Assembly (NCBI GenBank): GCA_900766585.1
Contig: CAAFVV010000030.1
Span: 1-64,000, forward strand
Length of the DNA: 64,000 nt
From: Clostridia bacterium
GTDB taxonomy: Bacteria; Bacillota; Clostridia; Oscillospirales; Acutalibacteraceae
Direction: 5' to 3'
The notes beneath the pieces are model-generated. The model did not search any database. It was given only the letters and a program-made list of their open reading frames with translations, and was not told where the DNA came from. The translations under genes were made by a program, and so were the position numbers. Each line of letters opens with the position of its first letter. Position 1 is the stretch's first letter. Below are positions 49,360 to 57,469 of the stretch, in pieces.

Positions 49360-50253
49360 TCAGTGGTCGCGGATCAAAAGTGCCGCGGTCAGGCGGCGAA
49401 GCTCATCCGCCGCGTCTCCGAAGCAGTCCAGAGCCGACAGCGCGGCAGCTGTGCAGTCCGCCGCCAGCTTTTGCGCTTTTTCAAGTCCGAGCAGTGTGAC
49501 ATAGGTGTTTTTCTGCGCTTCGGCATCCTCGCCTACCGGCTTGCCGAGCGTTTCGGCGTCTGCCGTTGCATCCAGAATATCATCGACAATCTGAAACCCG
49601 TGTCCGAGCTGCTGCCCGAAGCGCTCGGCAGCCTGCTCCTGCGCGGTGGTGCCGCCCGCAAGCTGCACGCCCATGCGGCATACCGCCTCGAGCATGGCGG
49701 CGGTCTTTCCCTCCTGCAGCTCCCACAGCTCGTCCGGCGTAATGCGGCGTCCCTCGGTTTCCAAATCCACGGTCTGTCCGCCGACCATGCCGGTGATTCC
49801 CGCTTTTACAGCCAGGGTATGCGCCGCCGCCAGGGCGCAGGACGCGGGCAGGCGGCAGGCGGCAGGATCAAGCATCGTCTCAAAGGCATAGGTCAGCAGA
49901 CCGTCGCCGGTCAGCAGAGCCATATCCTCGCCGAACGCGGTGTGAACCGACGGTTTGCCGCGGCGCATCGGGCTGTTGTCCATGCAGGGCATATCGTCAT
50001 GTACAAGCGAATAGCTGTGGATCATCTCCACGGCGCAGGCAAACGGCAGTGCTTTTTCCGGTTCGCCGCCGCACAGGCGGCAAAATTCCAGCAGAAGGAC
50101 CGGGCGCAGGCGCTTGCCGCCGCCCTCGCAGGCATAGTGCATCCCCCGGGCAACCGTATCCCACGGCCTGCCCGGCTGCGGCAGACAGGCGTTCAGCGCC
50201 TCCTCGATTTTTTGCTGATAGTCCGAAAACCGCTCGGTATACAGCGCACTCAT
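49360..50253 (-). CDS. ispA: Polyprenyl (farnesyl/geranylgeranyl) diphosphate synthase
   Basis: This 297-residue trans-prenyltransferase has the first aspartate-rich motif DDMPCMD (bacterial DDX4D form), the GGKRLRPVLLLEF entry helix, and the second motif DDILDATAD. It joins dimethylallyl and isopentenyl diphosphate to farnesyl diphosphate or longer. Chain length cannot be fixed by eye. The protein ends at a family-typical HLIRDH-like tail (LLIRDH). It is 12 bases after xseB, in the canonical clostridial order. Confidence 0.93.
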   Translation of the reverse strand: MSALYTERFSDYQQKIEEALNACLPQPGRPWDTVARGMHYACEGGGKRLRPVLLLEFCRLCGGEPEKALPFACAVEMIHSYSLVHDDMPCMDNSPMRRGKPSVHTAFGEDMALLTGDGLLTYAFETMLDPAACRLPASCALAAAHTLAVKAGITGMVGGQTVDLETEGRRITPDELWELQEGKTAAMLEAVCRMGVQLAGGTTAQEQAAERFGQQLGHGFQIVDDILDATADAETLGKPVGEDAEAQKNTYVTLLGLEKAQKLAADCTAAALSALDCFGDAADELRRLTAALLIRDH

Positions 50254-50265
50254 ATAACCCCTCCA

Positions 50266-50544
50266 TTATTCACGTGAAAGCTCCTCGCCCATGTCGTGGA
50301 ATTCCTCAACGGCAGCGGGCACCGCGGACTTTTCCGCATCGCGGTTTTCTTTGTTTTCCAGTGAAGTCAGCTTGACGATCGTCTGCTCTGCCGTTTTCAG
50401 TGCCCGGGAGCAGAAAGCCGTCAGCTTCGTTCCCTCTTCAAACAGCTTTAACGATTCATCCAATGTACATTGCCCGCTCTCCAGCCGCGCTACGATCTGC
50501 TCCAGCCGGGTGATCGCCTCTTCATAGGTTGGTTTAGCCGCCAT
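50266..50544 (-). CDS. xseB: Exodeoxyribonuclease VII small subunit
   Basis: This 92-residue protein has the XseB core TYEEAITRLEQIVARLESG followed by LDESLKLFEEGTKL. It is helical with an acidic extra C-terminal tail. ATG 50544 follows CAGGAGG. It joins the large subunit in degrading single-stranded DNA from both ends. The start is two bases after the xseA stop. Confidence 0.94.
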   Translation of the reverse strand: MAAKPTYEEAITRLEQIVARLESGQCTLDESLKLFEEGTKLTAFCSRALKTAEQTIVKLTSLENKENRDAEKSAVPAAVEEFHDMGEELSRE

Positions 50545-50546
50545 AG

Positions 50547-51749
50547 TTATTCCTCCTGTCTGACAGCGCACGGAAGCTCGCCGTCCGATACGCGCAAGGT
50601 AAATGTCCCGCCGGGCGGAATATCGCGGACGCTTTTGATCACGCCGCTCTCTGTTGACGCAATTGCATAGCCGCGGGAGAGCACACGCAGCGGGCTTAAC
50701 GCATCCAGCTTGGCGGCAGCGGCGGTCAGCCGCTGGGCGCCGCTGTGCAGATATTGCTGCTGGGCGGAGACAAAGCGGCGGGTCAGGTAGTCAAGCCGCA
50801 TTCCCTGTTCCTCCACATAGAAAAGCGGGGTGGCAAGACAGCGCTTGGCGCAGAGCAGTGATAGGCGCTTTTCCTGCTGATCGACCGTGTGCCGCATATT
50901 CTGCTTAAGCAGACGGTAGAGCTGGATCAGGCGGATCCGCAGCTGATTGCCGTCGGGAACCGCCAGCTCCGCCGCCGCCGACGGCGTCGGTGCGCGCAGG
51001 TCGGCGACGAAATCGCAGATAGTGAAATCCGTTTCGTGTCCGACGGCGGAGATCACGGGGATATCAGACGCCGCCACGGCGCGGGCCACTTCCTCCTCGT
51101 TAAACGCCCACAACTCCTCGATGGAGCCGCCGCCGCGCCCGAGCAGGATTACATCCGCCGCGTGAACGGCGTTAAAGCGGTGCAGTGCATCGACGATCTG
51201 CGCCTTCGCGCCGTCGCCCTGCACCAGCACGGGGTGAAAAACCACCTCCGCCATCGGAAAGCGGCGGCCGAGTACGTTGAGCATATCCCGCACAGCTGCG
51301 CCGGTCGGCGAGGTGATCACGCCGACGCGGTGCGGAAAGGCAGGGATCGGCTTTTTGCGGGAGGGATCAAACAGCCCCTCCGCTTTCAGCTTGGCTTTTA
51401 ACTGCTCATAAGCCACCTGAAGTGCGCCCATGCCCGCCGGCTCCATTGTCTCGATATACAGCTGGAACGAGCCGTCCTTATCGTACAGCGAGGCGCGCGC
51501 CCGCACAATCACCTTCATGCCGTCCTCCGGCTTAAATGCCAGCTTGGAGGCATAGCCCTTGAACATAACGGCGCGCACGACCGCCCCGTCGTCCTTGAGC
51601 GACATGTACAGATGTCCGGATTTATAGTGATTGGTAAAGTTGGAGATCTCTCCGCTGATATAGACAGAGGCCAGACGGGTGTCCTTTTCGAGCAGCTCCT
51701 TGACATAGCGGTTCAGCTGCCCGACGGAGATGACGCGGCGCTCATCCAT
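50547..51749 (-). CDS. xseA: Exodeoxyribonuclease VII large subunit
   Basis: This 400-residue protein has an N-terminal OB-fold (YVKELLEKDTRLASVYISGEISNF), the catalytic region PTGAAVRDMLNVL and LGRGGGSIEELWAFNEE, GHETDFTICDFVADLRAPTPSAAAEL, and a coiled-coil C-terminus ending with PLRVLSRGYAIA. ATG 51749 overlaps the upstream TsaD-like gene by eight bases, with AAGGAGGGG in front. Confidence 0.94.
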   Translation of the reverse strand: MDERRVISVGQLNRYVKELLEKDTRLASVYISGEISNFTNHYKSGHLYMSLKDDGAVVRAVMFKGYASKLAFKPEDGMKVIVRARASLYDKDGSFQLYIETMEPAGMGALQVAYEQLKAKLKAEGLFDPSRKKPIPAFPHRVGVITSPTGAAVRDMLNVLGRRFPMAEVVFHPVLVQGDGAKAQIVDALHRFNAVHAADVILLGRGGGSIEELWAFNEEEVARAVAASDIPVISAVGHETDFTICDFVADLRAPTPSAAAELAVPDGNQLRIRLIQLYRLLKQNMRHTVDQQEKRLSLLCAKRCLATPLFYVEEQGMRLDYLTRRFVSAQQQYLHSGAQRLTAAAAKLDALSPLRVLSRGYAIASTESGVIKSVRDIPPGGTFTLRVSDGELPCAVRQEE

Positions 51750-52695
51750 GCGTGCCCCTCCTTTTCGCGATCCGCGCCGCCAGATAAGCCACGCCCATCG
51801 CGTTATCCGCCGAATAGGACGGCGGCGCAAAATGCGCGCTGTAGCGCGCGGTCAGATCAGCGCGCAGCAGACTGTTCGACATGACGCCGCCCGCAAAAAC
51901 GAGGGGCAACTCCCCGTACTGCTCCCGCAGCCGGTCGGTCATGCCGCACAGTGCCGCCTTGATATGCAGCAGGCAAAAGCGCGCCGTATCGGCGGGCGCA
52001 GCCCCCTTTTCCGCCATCGCGCGGCACTGATTTTCCGCCCCGGAAAGATGACAGGAGCACCCCTCCAGAGAGGGGCGGATGCGGAATTTTGCCGCCGATC
52101 CGGCGGCAAGCCTGTCCAGCTCAGGTCCCGCCGGGAACGGCAGGCCAAGCATCGCGCCGACGCGGTCGACCAGCTGACCCGCCTTTAAATCGAGCGAGCC
52201 GCCGACCGCCTCACAGCGGATGCCGCCGTCCCCGCGCGGGTGGATCAGCAGGGCGTCGGTCGTCCCGCCGGAGACGTGAAACGCCAGAAACGGCTCGTCC
52301 AACAGCGCGGTACAGCCCGCACCCAGGCAGGCGGCGGCAATATGCCCCTGCTGATGGGTCAGCGGATACAGCGGGATCCGCCATACGGCGGAAAGCTCCC
52401 GCGCCATTCCCTCGCCGGCGAGAAAGCAGGGCATATAGGAGCCGTCCCGTTCCATCGGTCGGCAGGATACGCCGATCCCGGCAATGCCGTCAAGCGGGGA
52501 TTCGCCGCAGAGCCGTTCGGTCAGCTCGGGCAGCTGGCGTGTGTGATGAAATACCGCATCGCTCTGCCGCAGCCCCATCTCGCCCTCGCGGACGGGAAGC
52601 AGCTGCTTTTGCGAAACGACCGCGCCGGTTTCGGCGTCATAGACCGCCAGCGACGTCGTATAGTTGCTGGTGTCGATTCCCAGATACCGTTCCAT
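51742..52695 (-). CDS. TsaD/Kae1-like protein (COG0533 paralogue)
   Basis: This 317-residue protein is of the ASKHA fold. YLGIDTSNYTTSLAVYD opens the nucleotide fold, HQQGHIAAA gives metal ligands His114 and His118 (TsaD normally has HMEGH), and FVSGGTTDALL-type and VFAGGVMSNSLLR segments follow. It is shorter than canonical TsaD (about 335-340). In Clostridia such a paralogue between nusB and xseA is recurrent and the true t6A enzyme lies elsewhere. Whether this copy modifies tRNA is unknown. Confidence 0.8.
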   Translation of the reverse strand: MERYLGIDTSNYTTSLAVYDAETGAVVSQKQLLPVREGEMGLRQSDAVFHHTRQLPELTERLCGESPLDGIAGIGVSCRPMERDGSYMPCFLAGEGMARELSAVWRIPLYPLTHQQGHIAAACLGAGCTALLDEPFLAFHVSGGTTDALLIHPRGDGGIRCEAVGGSLDLKAGQLVDRVGAMLGLPFPAGPELDRLAAGSAAKFRIRPSLEGCSCHLSGAENQCRAMAEKGAAPADTARFCLLHIKAALCGMTDRLREQYGELPLVFAGGVMSNSLLRADLTARYSAHFAPPSYSADNAMGVAYLAARIAKRRGTHG

Positions 52696-52701
52696 CGCGG
52701 A

Positions 52702-53106
52702 TCAGACCGTCTCCGGCATGCTGCGGGCAATACCGCCGAGCACGCCGTTGATAAATCCGGGATCGTCGTCGCCGCCGTATTTCTTGGCCAGCTCGACCGC
52801 CTCGTTGATCGAAACGCTGACCGGAATATCGTCCTTATACAGCATTTCATAAATGGCGACCCGCATGATCGCCATGGAAATGCGGGAGATCCGCTCCTTG
52901 CTCCAGTTTTGGGAGTGGTCGGCAATCTTCTGGTCGATCTGCACGATATAAGAATCGGCACCGAGTGCCAGATCACGCGCAAAGTCGTCCGGCTCGGTGT
53001 CCCGCGCCTCGGCTGCCGTCTCCAAAATATCCTCCATCGGGCTGTCGCAGAACGACCGCTCGAACATAAGGATCACCGCCAGTTCTCTGGCCTCTCTTCT
53101 CGTCAT
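52702..53106 (-). CDS. nusB: Transcription antitermination factor NusB
   Basis: This 134-residue all-helical RNA-binding protein has the family elements REARELAVILMFE, then VSINEAVELAKKYGG and FINGVLGGIARSM. It binds boxA with NusE/S10 during rRNA antitermination. ATG 53106 is chosen; the open frame extends upstream without family similarity. It opens the leftward housekeeping block, six bases ahead of the TsaD-like gene, and is separated from the Asp23 gene by a terminator. Confidence 0.93.
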   Translation of the reverse strand: MTRREARELAVILMFERSFCDSPMEDILETAAEARDTEPDDFARDLALGADSYIVQIDQKIADHSQNWSKERISRISMAIMRVAIYEMLYKDDIPVSVSINEAVELAKKYGGDDDPGFINGVLGGIARSMPETV

Positions 53107-53170
53107 GACTTCTGTACCTTTCCGCCGCTGATTTCCTGCCGGACCGCCCAAAAAGGCGGAGCAATCCGGA

Positions 53171-53206
53171 TAAAACAAACAAGCCCTCCTCACCGGGGAG
53201 GGCTTG
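53171..53206 (-). terminator. Terminator between Asp23-family gene and nusB
   Basis: Read leftward, CAAGCCCTCC (complement of 53197-53206) pairs with 53180-53189 around a seven-base loop and is followed by GTTTGTTTTA. It ends the Asp23 transcript eight bases after its stop. Confidence 0.82.
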
Positions 53207-53213
53207 ACGCATC

Positions 53214-53579
53214 TCACGGCTTATCCTTTTCCTCTTCCGCTTTGATTCCCATCACATGCACGTTGACCTTTGTCACCGGCTTGCCGGTCATCGACTGCAC
53301 CGCCGACTTGACACAGTGCTGTACCCGTCCGGCGACCTCGGGGATACGCGCTCCCTGCTTCAGGTTGACGTAGACATCCAATACCGTCTCGTTGTCCGTA
53401 TTCAGTACACGCACCGATTTTGCCGCCGAGCTGCCGACCAGTCCGCGCAGATCGTTCGGCTTCGCCGCCATACCTGCCACACCGGCAACCTCCTGCGCCG
53501 CATTGACGGCGATTCCGGCGATCACTTCCTCGGAAATAATGCAGCTGCCGTCGGGCAGACGATAATCCTTTGCCTCCAT
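53214..53579 (-). CDS. Asp23/Gls24 family envelope stress protein
   Basis: This 121-residue protein fits the Asp23 family (PF03780; YqhY/YloU-like): IISEEVIAGIAVNAAQEVAGVAGM followed by a beta-rich centre (LDVYVNLKQGARIPEVA) and a VTKVNVHVMGI end. YqhY-type members are conserved next to nusB and the accB/accC region in Firmicutes and influence acetyl-CoA carboxylase. Position next to nusB favours YqhY. It has its own promoter and terminator. Confidence 0.88.
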   Translation of the reverse strand: MEAKDYRLPDGSCIISEEVIAGIAVNAAQEVAGVAGMAAKPNDLRGLVGSSAAKSVRVLNTDNETVLDVYVNLKQGARIPEVAGRVQHCVKSAVQSMTGKPVTKVNVHVMGIKAEEEKDKP

Positions 53580-53596
53580 TACGGTACCTCCTTGCG

Positions 53597-53651
53597 ATTC
53601 ACGTGAATAGATATACGAATTATATTATACCACATTCTCGCAAATGAGCAA
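53597..53651 (-). promoter_or_regulatory. Promoter of the Asp23 gene with downstream palindrome
   Basis: Read leftward, TTGCTC (complement of 53646-53651) and TATAAT (complement of 53624-53629) are separated by 16 bases. The perfect palindrome ATTCACGTGAAT (53597-53608) lies between the expected transcript start and AAGGAGG, where a bound regulator could block. Confidence 0.65.
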
Positions 53652-53657
53652 CCCTTT

Positions 53658-54212
53658 TTAAGAATTTACCGCAAGAATCTTTATTTTTTCTGCGGGAATT
53701 CCCGCCGCACCGGTCACAATTTCGGTGATTTGCAGCATTTCCTGTGTCTGCAGATCCTCGCCCTTGACGACCACCTGGCATTCGCCGTCATCAATATACG
53801 CAATGCAGTCCTTGAACCCTTTGGCCATGATGAGATTTTCGATTTTGCTCTCCTGCTCGGTGGCGGCGGCGATAGCCTTCACCTGTGCATCTGCCGATTT
53901 TCGCTCGTCCGCGCTGCTCTTGGCACTGTTGAACACATCCTTGATCAGTTCGACCGCCTCATCCCGCGCCGCCTCGCGGTTTTGGCGTGCCGTTTGGAAA
54001 TAATCCGCGCTCTCGGGCGGCGTCGAGGTCTTCCCGCTGACAAAAACCGAATCCCCGAGATGCCGGTCTCCCGCATTGCTGGTTTCGGCACTGCTGCCGC
54101 CCGTCGGCGTGACCTGTGCCCCGGAGAAGAAATAGTTGAGATAGACCGCAGCGCCCAGCGCGATGACCAGAACCGCCAACAGCAGTTGTTTTTTCCCGAT
54201 CGGAGATTTCAT
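53658..54212 (-). CDS. spoIIIAH: Stage III sporulation protein AH
   Basis: This 184-residue protein has a single N-terminal membrane anchor (about 8-28), a variable linker, and a C-terminal YscJ/FliF-like ring-building domain (about 80-184; VELIKDVF, SKIENLIMAKGFKDCIAYI, LQITEIVTGAAGIPAEKIKI). SpoIIIAH in the mother-cell membrane binds forespore SpoIIQ to form the feeding-tube channel. It ends the spoIIIA operon, 14 bases after spoIIIAG. Confidence 0.95.
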   Translation of the reverse strand: MKSPIGKKQLLLAVLVIALGAAVYLNYFFSGAQVTPTGGSSAETSNAGDRHLGDSVFVSGKTSTPPESADYFQTARQNREAARDEAVELIKDVFNSAKSSADERKSADAQVKAIAAATEQESKIENLIMAKGFKDCIAYIDDGECQVVVKGEDLQTQEMLQITEIVTGAAGIPAEKIKILAVNS

Positions 54213-54226
54213 TGCCCTTCATCCTC

Positions 54227-54766
54227 TCATGATTGTTGCAGCACACATATGCGCCTTTCGGAGATCTGCAAAACCGTCGCCACGGCGGCGGATACCTGCT
54301 TTTTCACCTCTTCGTCATGACCTCCCTCGCAGACCACCACCACCCCCTGTACCGTCGGAAGGATCTCCGTCACCAAAAGACCGCGGTCATCCACCACGAT
54401 CACCTTTTGTGCGGTATTTTCGCGTTTGTCCACCGCCGAACCGTCCTGCCGGTAATTCTGGTCGTTTTTATCCTCGGTGGCGTAGATGTATTCCACGCCG
54501 TTTTCGAGCGTTACCATGACGCGGCAATGCCCGGCTCCGGCAATATTTTCCACGATATCGGCCAGCTTTTCCTCCAGATAGCGGGTATACTCCGCCGTGG
54601 TCATCGCCGTTTCCTCCGCGGACGGCTTTTCCCTTGCGGGAAGCCACTCGGACAAAAGGATCAGCAATATTCCCGCTGCACCAAGCAGCACGATCAGCCG
54701 CACGCCGTTTTTCTTCCATCCCTCTTTCAGGCGGGAAAGCACGCCCGCCGCAGGGCTATCCGTCAT
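54227..54766 (-). CDS. spoIIIAG: Stage III sporulation protein AG
   Basis: This 179-residue ring-forming component has a transmembrane segment (about 21-42), a helical region (YTRYLEEKLADIVENIAG) and a ring-building domain with VMVTLENGVEYIYAT. The C-terminal PTVQGVVVVCEGGHD and a late SAAVATVLQI are the conserved core. It stacks in the mother-cell membrane as a large ring. It overlaps spoIIIAF by 11 bases. Confidence 0.94.
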   Translation of the reverse strand: MTDSPAAGVLSRLKEGWKKNGVRLIVLLGAAGILLILLSEWLPAREKPSAEETAMTTAEYTRYLEEKLADIVENIAGAGHCRVMVTLENGVEYIYATEDKNDQNYRQDGSAVDKRENTAQKVIVVDDRGLLVTEILPTVQGVVVVCEGGHDEEVKKQVSAAVATVLQISERRICVLQQS

Positions 54767-55226
54767 CTCCCATCACCACCTCTGTACCGAAATAGCTGCC
54801 GAGCACCATGACCAGTGTTGTCGGGCTTTCGCGGCTTTTGCGGTCGGGGTAGATAACGACCTGTTTAATGCATATGCCGTTATCTCCGTCAATATCCACC
54901 TTTGCCGCGGCTTTTTTCAGCTTCAGCCGATACGGGGCGAGCGCCTCGTTGGCTTTATCCGTCAGCACCGCATTGATCTGCCGCTCGACCTGATTTTTGA
55001 GCGCCTCATCCAGAGAATCCGCCGTTTGGCTTTCGTCCGCCGTCAAAAGCTCCGGCAGAGCAGCATCAAAAAGGCGGCTGAGCGGAGCGATCAGGATGCC
55101 GATAAAGCACAGCGTGACGATCAGCCGCAAAAGCCGTCCCGTTCCGCTTTTCGGCGCAAGCGGCAGCAAAACGGCTGCGGCGGCAGACAGGGCGATCAGC
55201 GCCGCCGTCCAATTACCGAGATTCAC
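54756..55226 (-). CDS. spoIIIAF: Stage III sporulation protein AF
   Basis: This 156-residue protein starts at GTG 55226 inside the spoIIIAE stop. Two transmembrane helices (about 7-25 and 33-52) precede a soluble domain with the ring-building-like fold. The C-terminal KAAAKVDIDGDNGICIKQVVIY matches the SpoIIIAF family. It is needed for the SpoIIIA-SpoIIQ channel and forespore sigma-G activity. Confidence 0.93.
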   Translation of the reverse strand: MNLGNWTAALIALSAAAAVLLPLAPKSGTGRLLRLIVTLCFIGILIAPLSRLFDAALPELLTADESQTADSLDEALKNQVERQINAVLTDKANEALAPYRLKLKKAAAKVDIDGDNGICIKQVVIYPDRKSRESPTTLVMVLGSYFGTEVVMGDDG

Positions 55227-56353
55227 GATACACCGCCTCCCGTGACCGTGACCAGCGTTACGGTCACGATCAGAAACAGTCCTTCAATACACAGCAGGGC
55301 GAGCAGCACGCGCACAAGCCCCGCCGATACCTTCAGCATGGTTGACAGCGCCTCCAGCGCGAGCATTTGCGCAACGGCGGACAGAAGCCCCAGCAAAATC
55401 GTCCAGCCGCACAGAGACAGGAGCGGCGGCAGGATCAGCGCGGCGGTCGCGAGCATCCCGAAGGCGCCCACGGTCGAGCGCGTGAGTACAAGGCAGCCGG
55501 CCACCGTATTGACGCTTTCACTCAACGCACCGCCGACGACCGGGATGAAGTTCGCTACTGACAGCCGCAAGACGCGCTTGCCGACGCTGTCCGACGCAGC
55601 GGCGATCACATTTTTGACCGAGAGCATGCCGACGAACAGCGTGGAGGTCAGCCCGAGCGCCCACACGCAGAATTTATTGATCGCGTCGGACAGGGCGTCA
55701 AGGCGGATATCGCGGTTGACGCTGCCCGCCATTCCCAGGCCGCAGGAAGCGGTGGCGAGCGGCAGCAGTATCCGGTCGCCGCCAAAGGAAAACAGCTGCG
55801 CCGCCGCCAGAACGATGCTTTGATACCCGGCAGCGGACAGTGGATGTCCAGAGGTCGCCAGCAGGGCGCCGTATACCGGCACGAAGCTGAGCATAAACAC
55901 CGACAGGGACTGAAATGTCTGACAGCACATTTCCACCGTTTCGCTCAGCGGCGGGATCAGGGAGATGGCTACGGTCAGCACGCTGACCGTTTGAAACACC
56001 GCCGAGACCGCCCGCTCATCCCCCGATTGCCGCAGACTGTCCATAAGCGCGCACAGGATGACGGCGGCAAGCAGGATGCCCCCCTTGGCCAGCGGCCCGC
56101 GCAGCGCCTCCGCTGCCCATTCGCCGACAGTTTTCAGCCATGCGCCCGTATCCTGCTCCTCCTCGTACAGGCTGCCGACCGAGGTGATCCCGAGTCCGCG
56201 CAGAAACCGGCGTGTATCCTCGGGCAGCCCGTCGTACAGCTCGTTTCCGCCGGAGGCGTCAAGCTGCTCCCGAAAAAGCTCCTGCGGCTCCTCCGCCGAA
56301 GCCCACCCGGCACACAGGAGCAGAAGCAGCAAAACGCAAACGACCTTTTTCAC
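55223..56353 (-). CDS. spoIIIAE: Stage III sporulation protein AE
   Basis: This 376-residue polytopic protein has a cleavable N-terminal signal (KKVVCVLLLLLLCAGWASA) and about eight further transmembrane helices. The family motifs VAAAQLFSFGGDRILLPLATASCGLGMAG-like region and NFIPVVGGALSESVNTV are seen. It is a presumed export/channel component of the SpoIIIA complex in the engulfing membrane. It overlaps spoIIIAD by four bases. Confidence 0.93.
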   Translation of the reverse strand: MKKVVCVLLLLLLCAGWASAEEPQELFREQLDASGGNELYDGLPEDTRRFLRGLGITSVGSLYEEEQDTGAWLKTVGEWAAEALRGPLAKGGILLAAVILCALMDSLRQSGDERAVSAVFQTVSVLTVAISLIPPLSETVEMCCQTFQSLSVFMLSFVPVYGALLATSGHPLSAAGYQSIVLAAAQLFSFGGDRILLPLATASCGLGMAGSVNRDIRLDALSDAINKFCVWALGLTSTLFVGMLSVKNVIAAASDSVGKRVLRLSVANFIPVVGGALSESVNTVAGCLVLTRSTVGAFGMLATAALILPPLLSLCGWTILLGLLSAVAQMLALEALSTMLKVSAGLVRVLLALLCIEGLFLIVTVTLVTVTGGGVS

Positions 56354-56751
56354 GTCATCCCCTCCCCGCGGATCAGCCCGGTCACAAGCGACAGCAGCCG
56401 TTCAAACAGGGGCAGCGCCAGCAGCAGCATGAAGCATTTTCCGGCAAGCTCCGCCTTGGCTGCCAGACCTTGTTCACCGGCGTCCCGGCAGGTGTCCGCC
56501 GCCAGCTGTGTCAGCAGGCATATGCCGACCGCGCGGAAGATGACGCGCAGGTATTCCGCCGGCAGTCCCGCCGCCGCGAGCCAGCTTTCCGCCGCTGTGA
56601 ACACCTCGCGAAAGCGGGTCAGCAGCAGACCCGTCACCAGCACGCCCGCCAGAAGCTCCACAGACAGCGCCTGCTCCGGCTGCTTTGCCCGCAGCAAAAG
56701 CGCCAGAAACGCCGCCGCCACCGTCAGCGCACAGATTCCAAACAGCGACAT
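56350..56751 (-). CDS. spoIIIAD: Stage III sporulation protein AD
   Basis: This 133-residue membrane protein has about four transmembrane helices with YLRVIFRAVGICLLTQLAAD as the conserved central piece. ATG 56751 is the likely start, though only a close AAAAAAGG precedes it; a TTG 18 bases upstream is open. It starts eight bases after the spoIIIAC stop. Confidence 0.9.
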   Translation of the reverse strand: MSLFGICALTVAAAFLALLLRAKQPEQALSVELLAGVLVTGLLLTRFREVFTAAESWLAAAGLPAEYLRVIFRAVGICLLTQLAADTCRDAGEQGLAAKAELAGKCFMLLLALPLFERLLSLVTGLIRGEGMT

Positions 56752-56758
56752 CCTTTTT

Positions 56759-56953
56759 TCACAGACCAAACAGTGTCTTCACCGTGCGGAACAGCTCGCT
56801 GATCTCCGTCACAATCAGTGACAGCACCACGATCAGTCCCGCCAGTGTCGTCAGCATGGCCTGCTCCTCCCTTCCCGAGCGGATCAGCACCTGGTTCAGC
56901 ACGGCAACGATAATGCCGATCGCCGCAATTTTAAAGATCAGATCCACATCCAA
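56759..56953 (-). CDS. spoIIIAC: Stage III sporulation protein AC
   Basis: This 64-residue protein has two transmembrane helices: LIFKIAAIGIIVAVLNQVLI and MLTTLAGLIVVLSLIV, joined by the short RSGREEQA loop. Length and pattern match SpoIIIAC fully. GGGGAGGAA precedes ATG 56953. Confidence 0.93.
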   Translation of the reverse strand: MDVDLIFKIAAIGIIVAVLNQVLIRSGREEQAMLTTLAGLIVVLSLIVTEISELFRTVKTLFGL

Positions 56954-56971
56954 TGCGGGTTCCTCCCCTTT

Positions 56972-57469
56972 TTACCAAAGCACAAGTGCCAACGCAGCCG
57001 CCGTGCAGATTCCGGTCACACGGCAGACCTTTCCCTGCCGCAGATAGGTATCGCGCGCCTGTGCCTCCTGTTCTTCAAACCGCTCGGCACAATCTGCCAG
57101 ATGTGCCTGCTGTCCCAAAAGATCCGTGCGCCCCAGCCCGTCGATAAGCCGCAGCAAAAGCGCGGTGTCCTCATCGTTCAGGGCCAGCGCCCGTTTTTCC
57201 CTTTTCACCGCGTCACTCAGCTGCTGCGGCGGGGCATCGCTCCCGTCCGCCGCCCTCAAAAACGTCAGCTCCCGCAGCGCCGGCTGTTCCCCGCACTCGG
57301 CCAACATCTCGGTCAGCGGCGCGGCGTGAAAGCGGAACTCCGTCTCCATATAACGGATCCACAGCCGTATCGCCGCAAGCACCGTGACCCGCTTTTTCAG
57401 CCGTGCCGCCGCCCAAAATCCGCACAGCCCGCCGGCGATGAGGAAAAGCACCGTTCCCGCCGCACGCAT
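56972..57469 (-). CDS. spoIIIAB: Stage III sporulation protein AB
   Basis: This 165-residue protein has an N-terminal membrane anchor (about 3-20) and a helical cytoplasmic domain: RLWIRYMETEFRFHAAPLTE (with RLKKRV before it) and LGRTDLLGQQAHLADC. A C-terminal hydrophobic segment follows (VTGICTAAALALVLW). GAGGAGTGG ahead of ATG 57469 favours that start over GTG 57484. Its 5' third is overlapped by the out-of-frame extension of spoIIIAA. Confidence 0.92.
   Translation of the reverse strand: MRAAGTVLFLIAGGLCGFWAAARLKKRVTVLAAIRLWIRYMETEFRFHAAPLTEMLAECGEQPALRELTFLRAADGSDAPPQQLSDAVKREKRALALNDEDTALLLRLIDGLGRTDLLGQQAHLADCAERFEEQEAQARDTYLRQGKVCRVTGICTAAALALVLW

Noticed and set aside
54597..55823. 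408-codon plus-strand frame opposite spoIIIAE-AG
   Set aside because: Low-complexity Ser/Arg/Pro sequence opposite three conserved sporulation genes.
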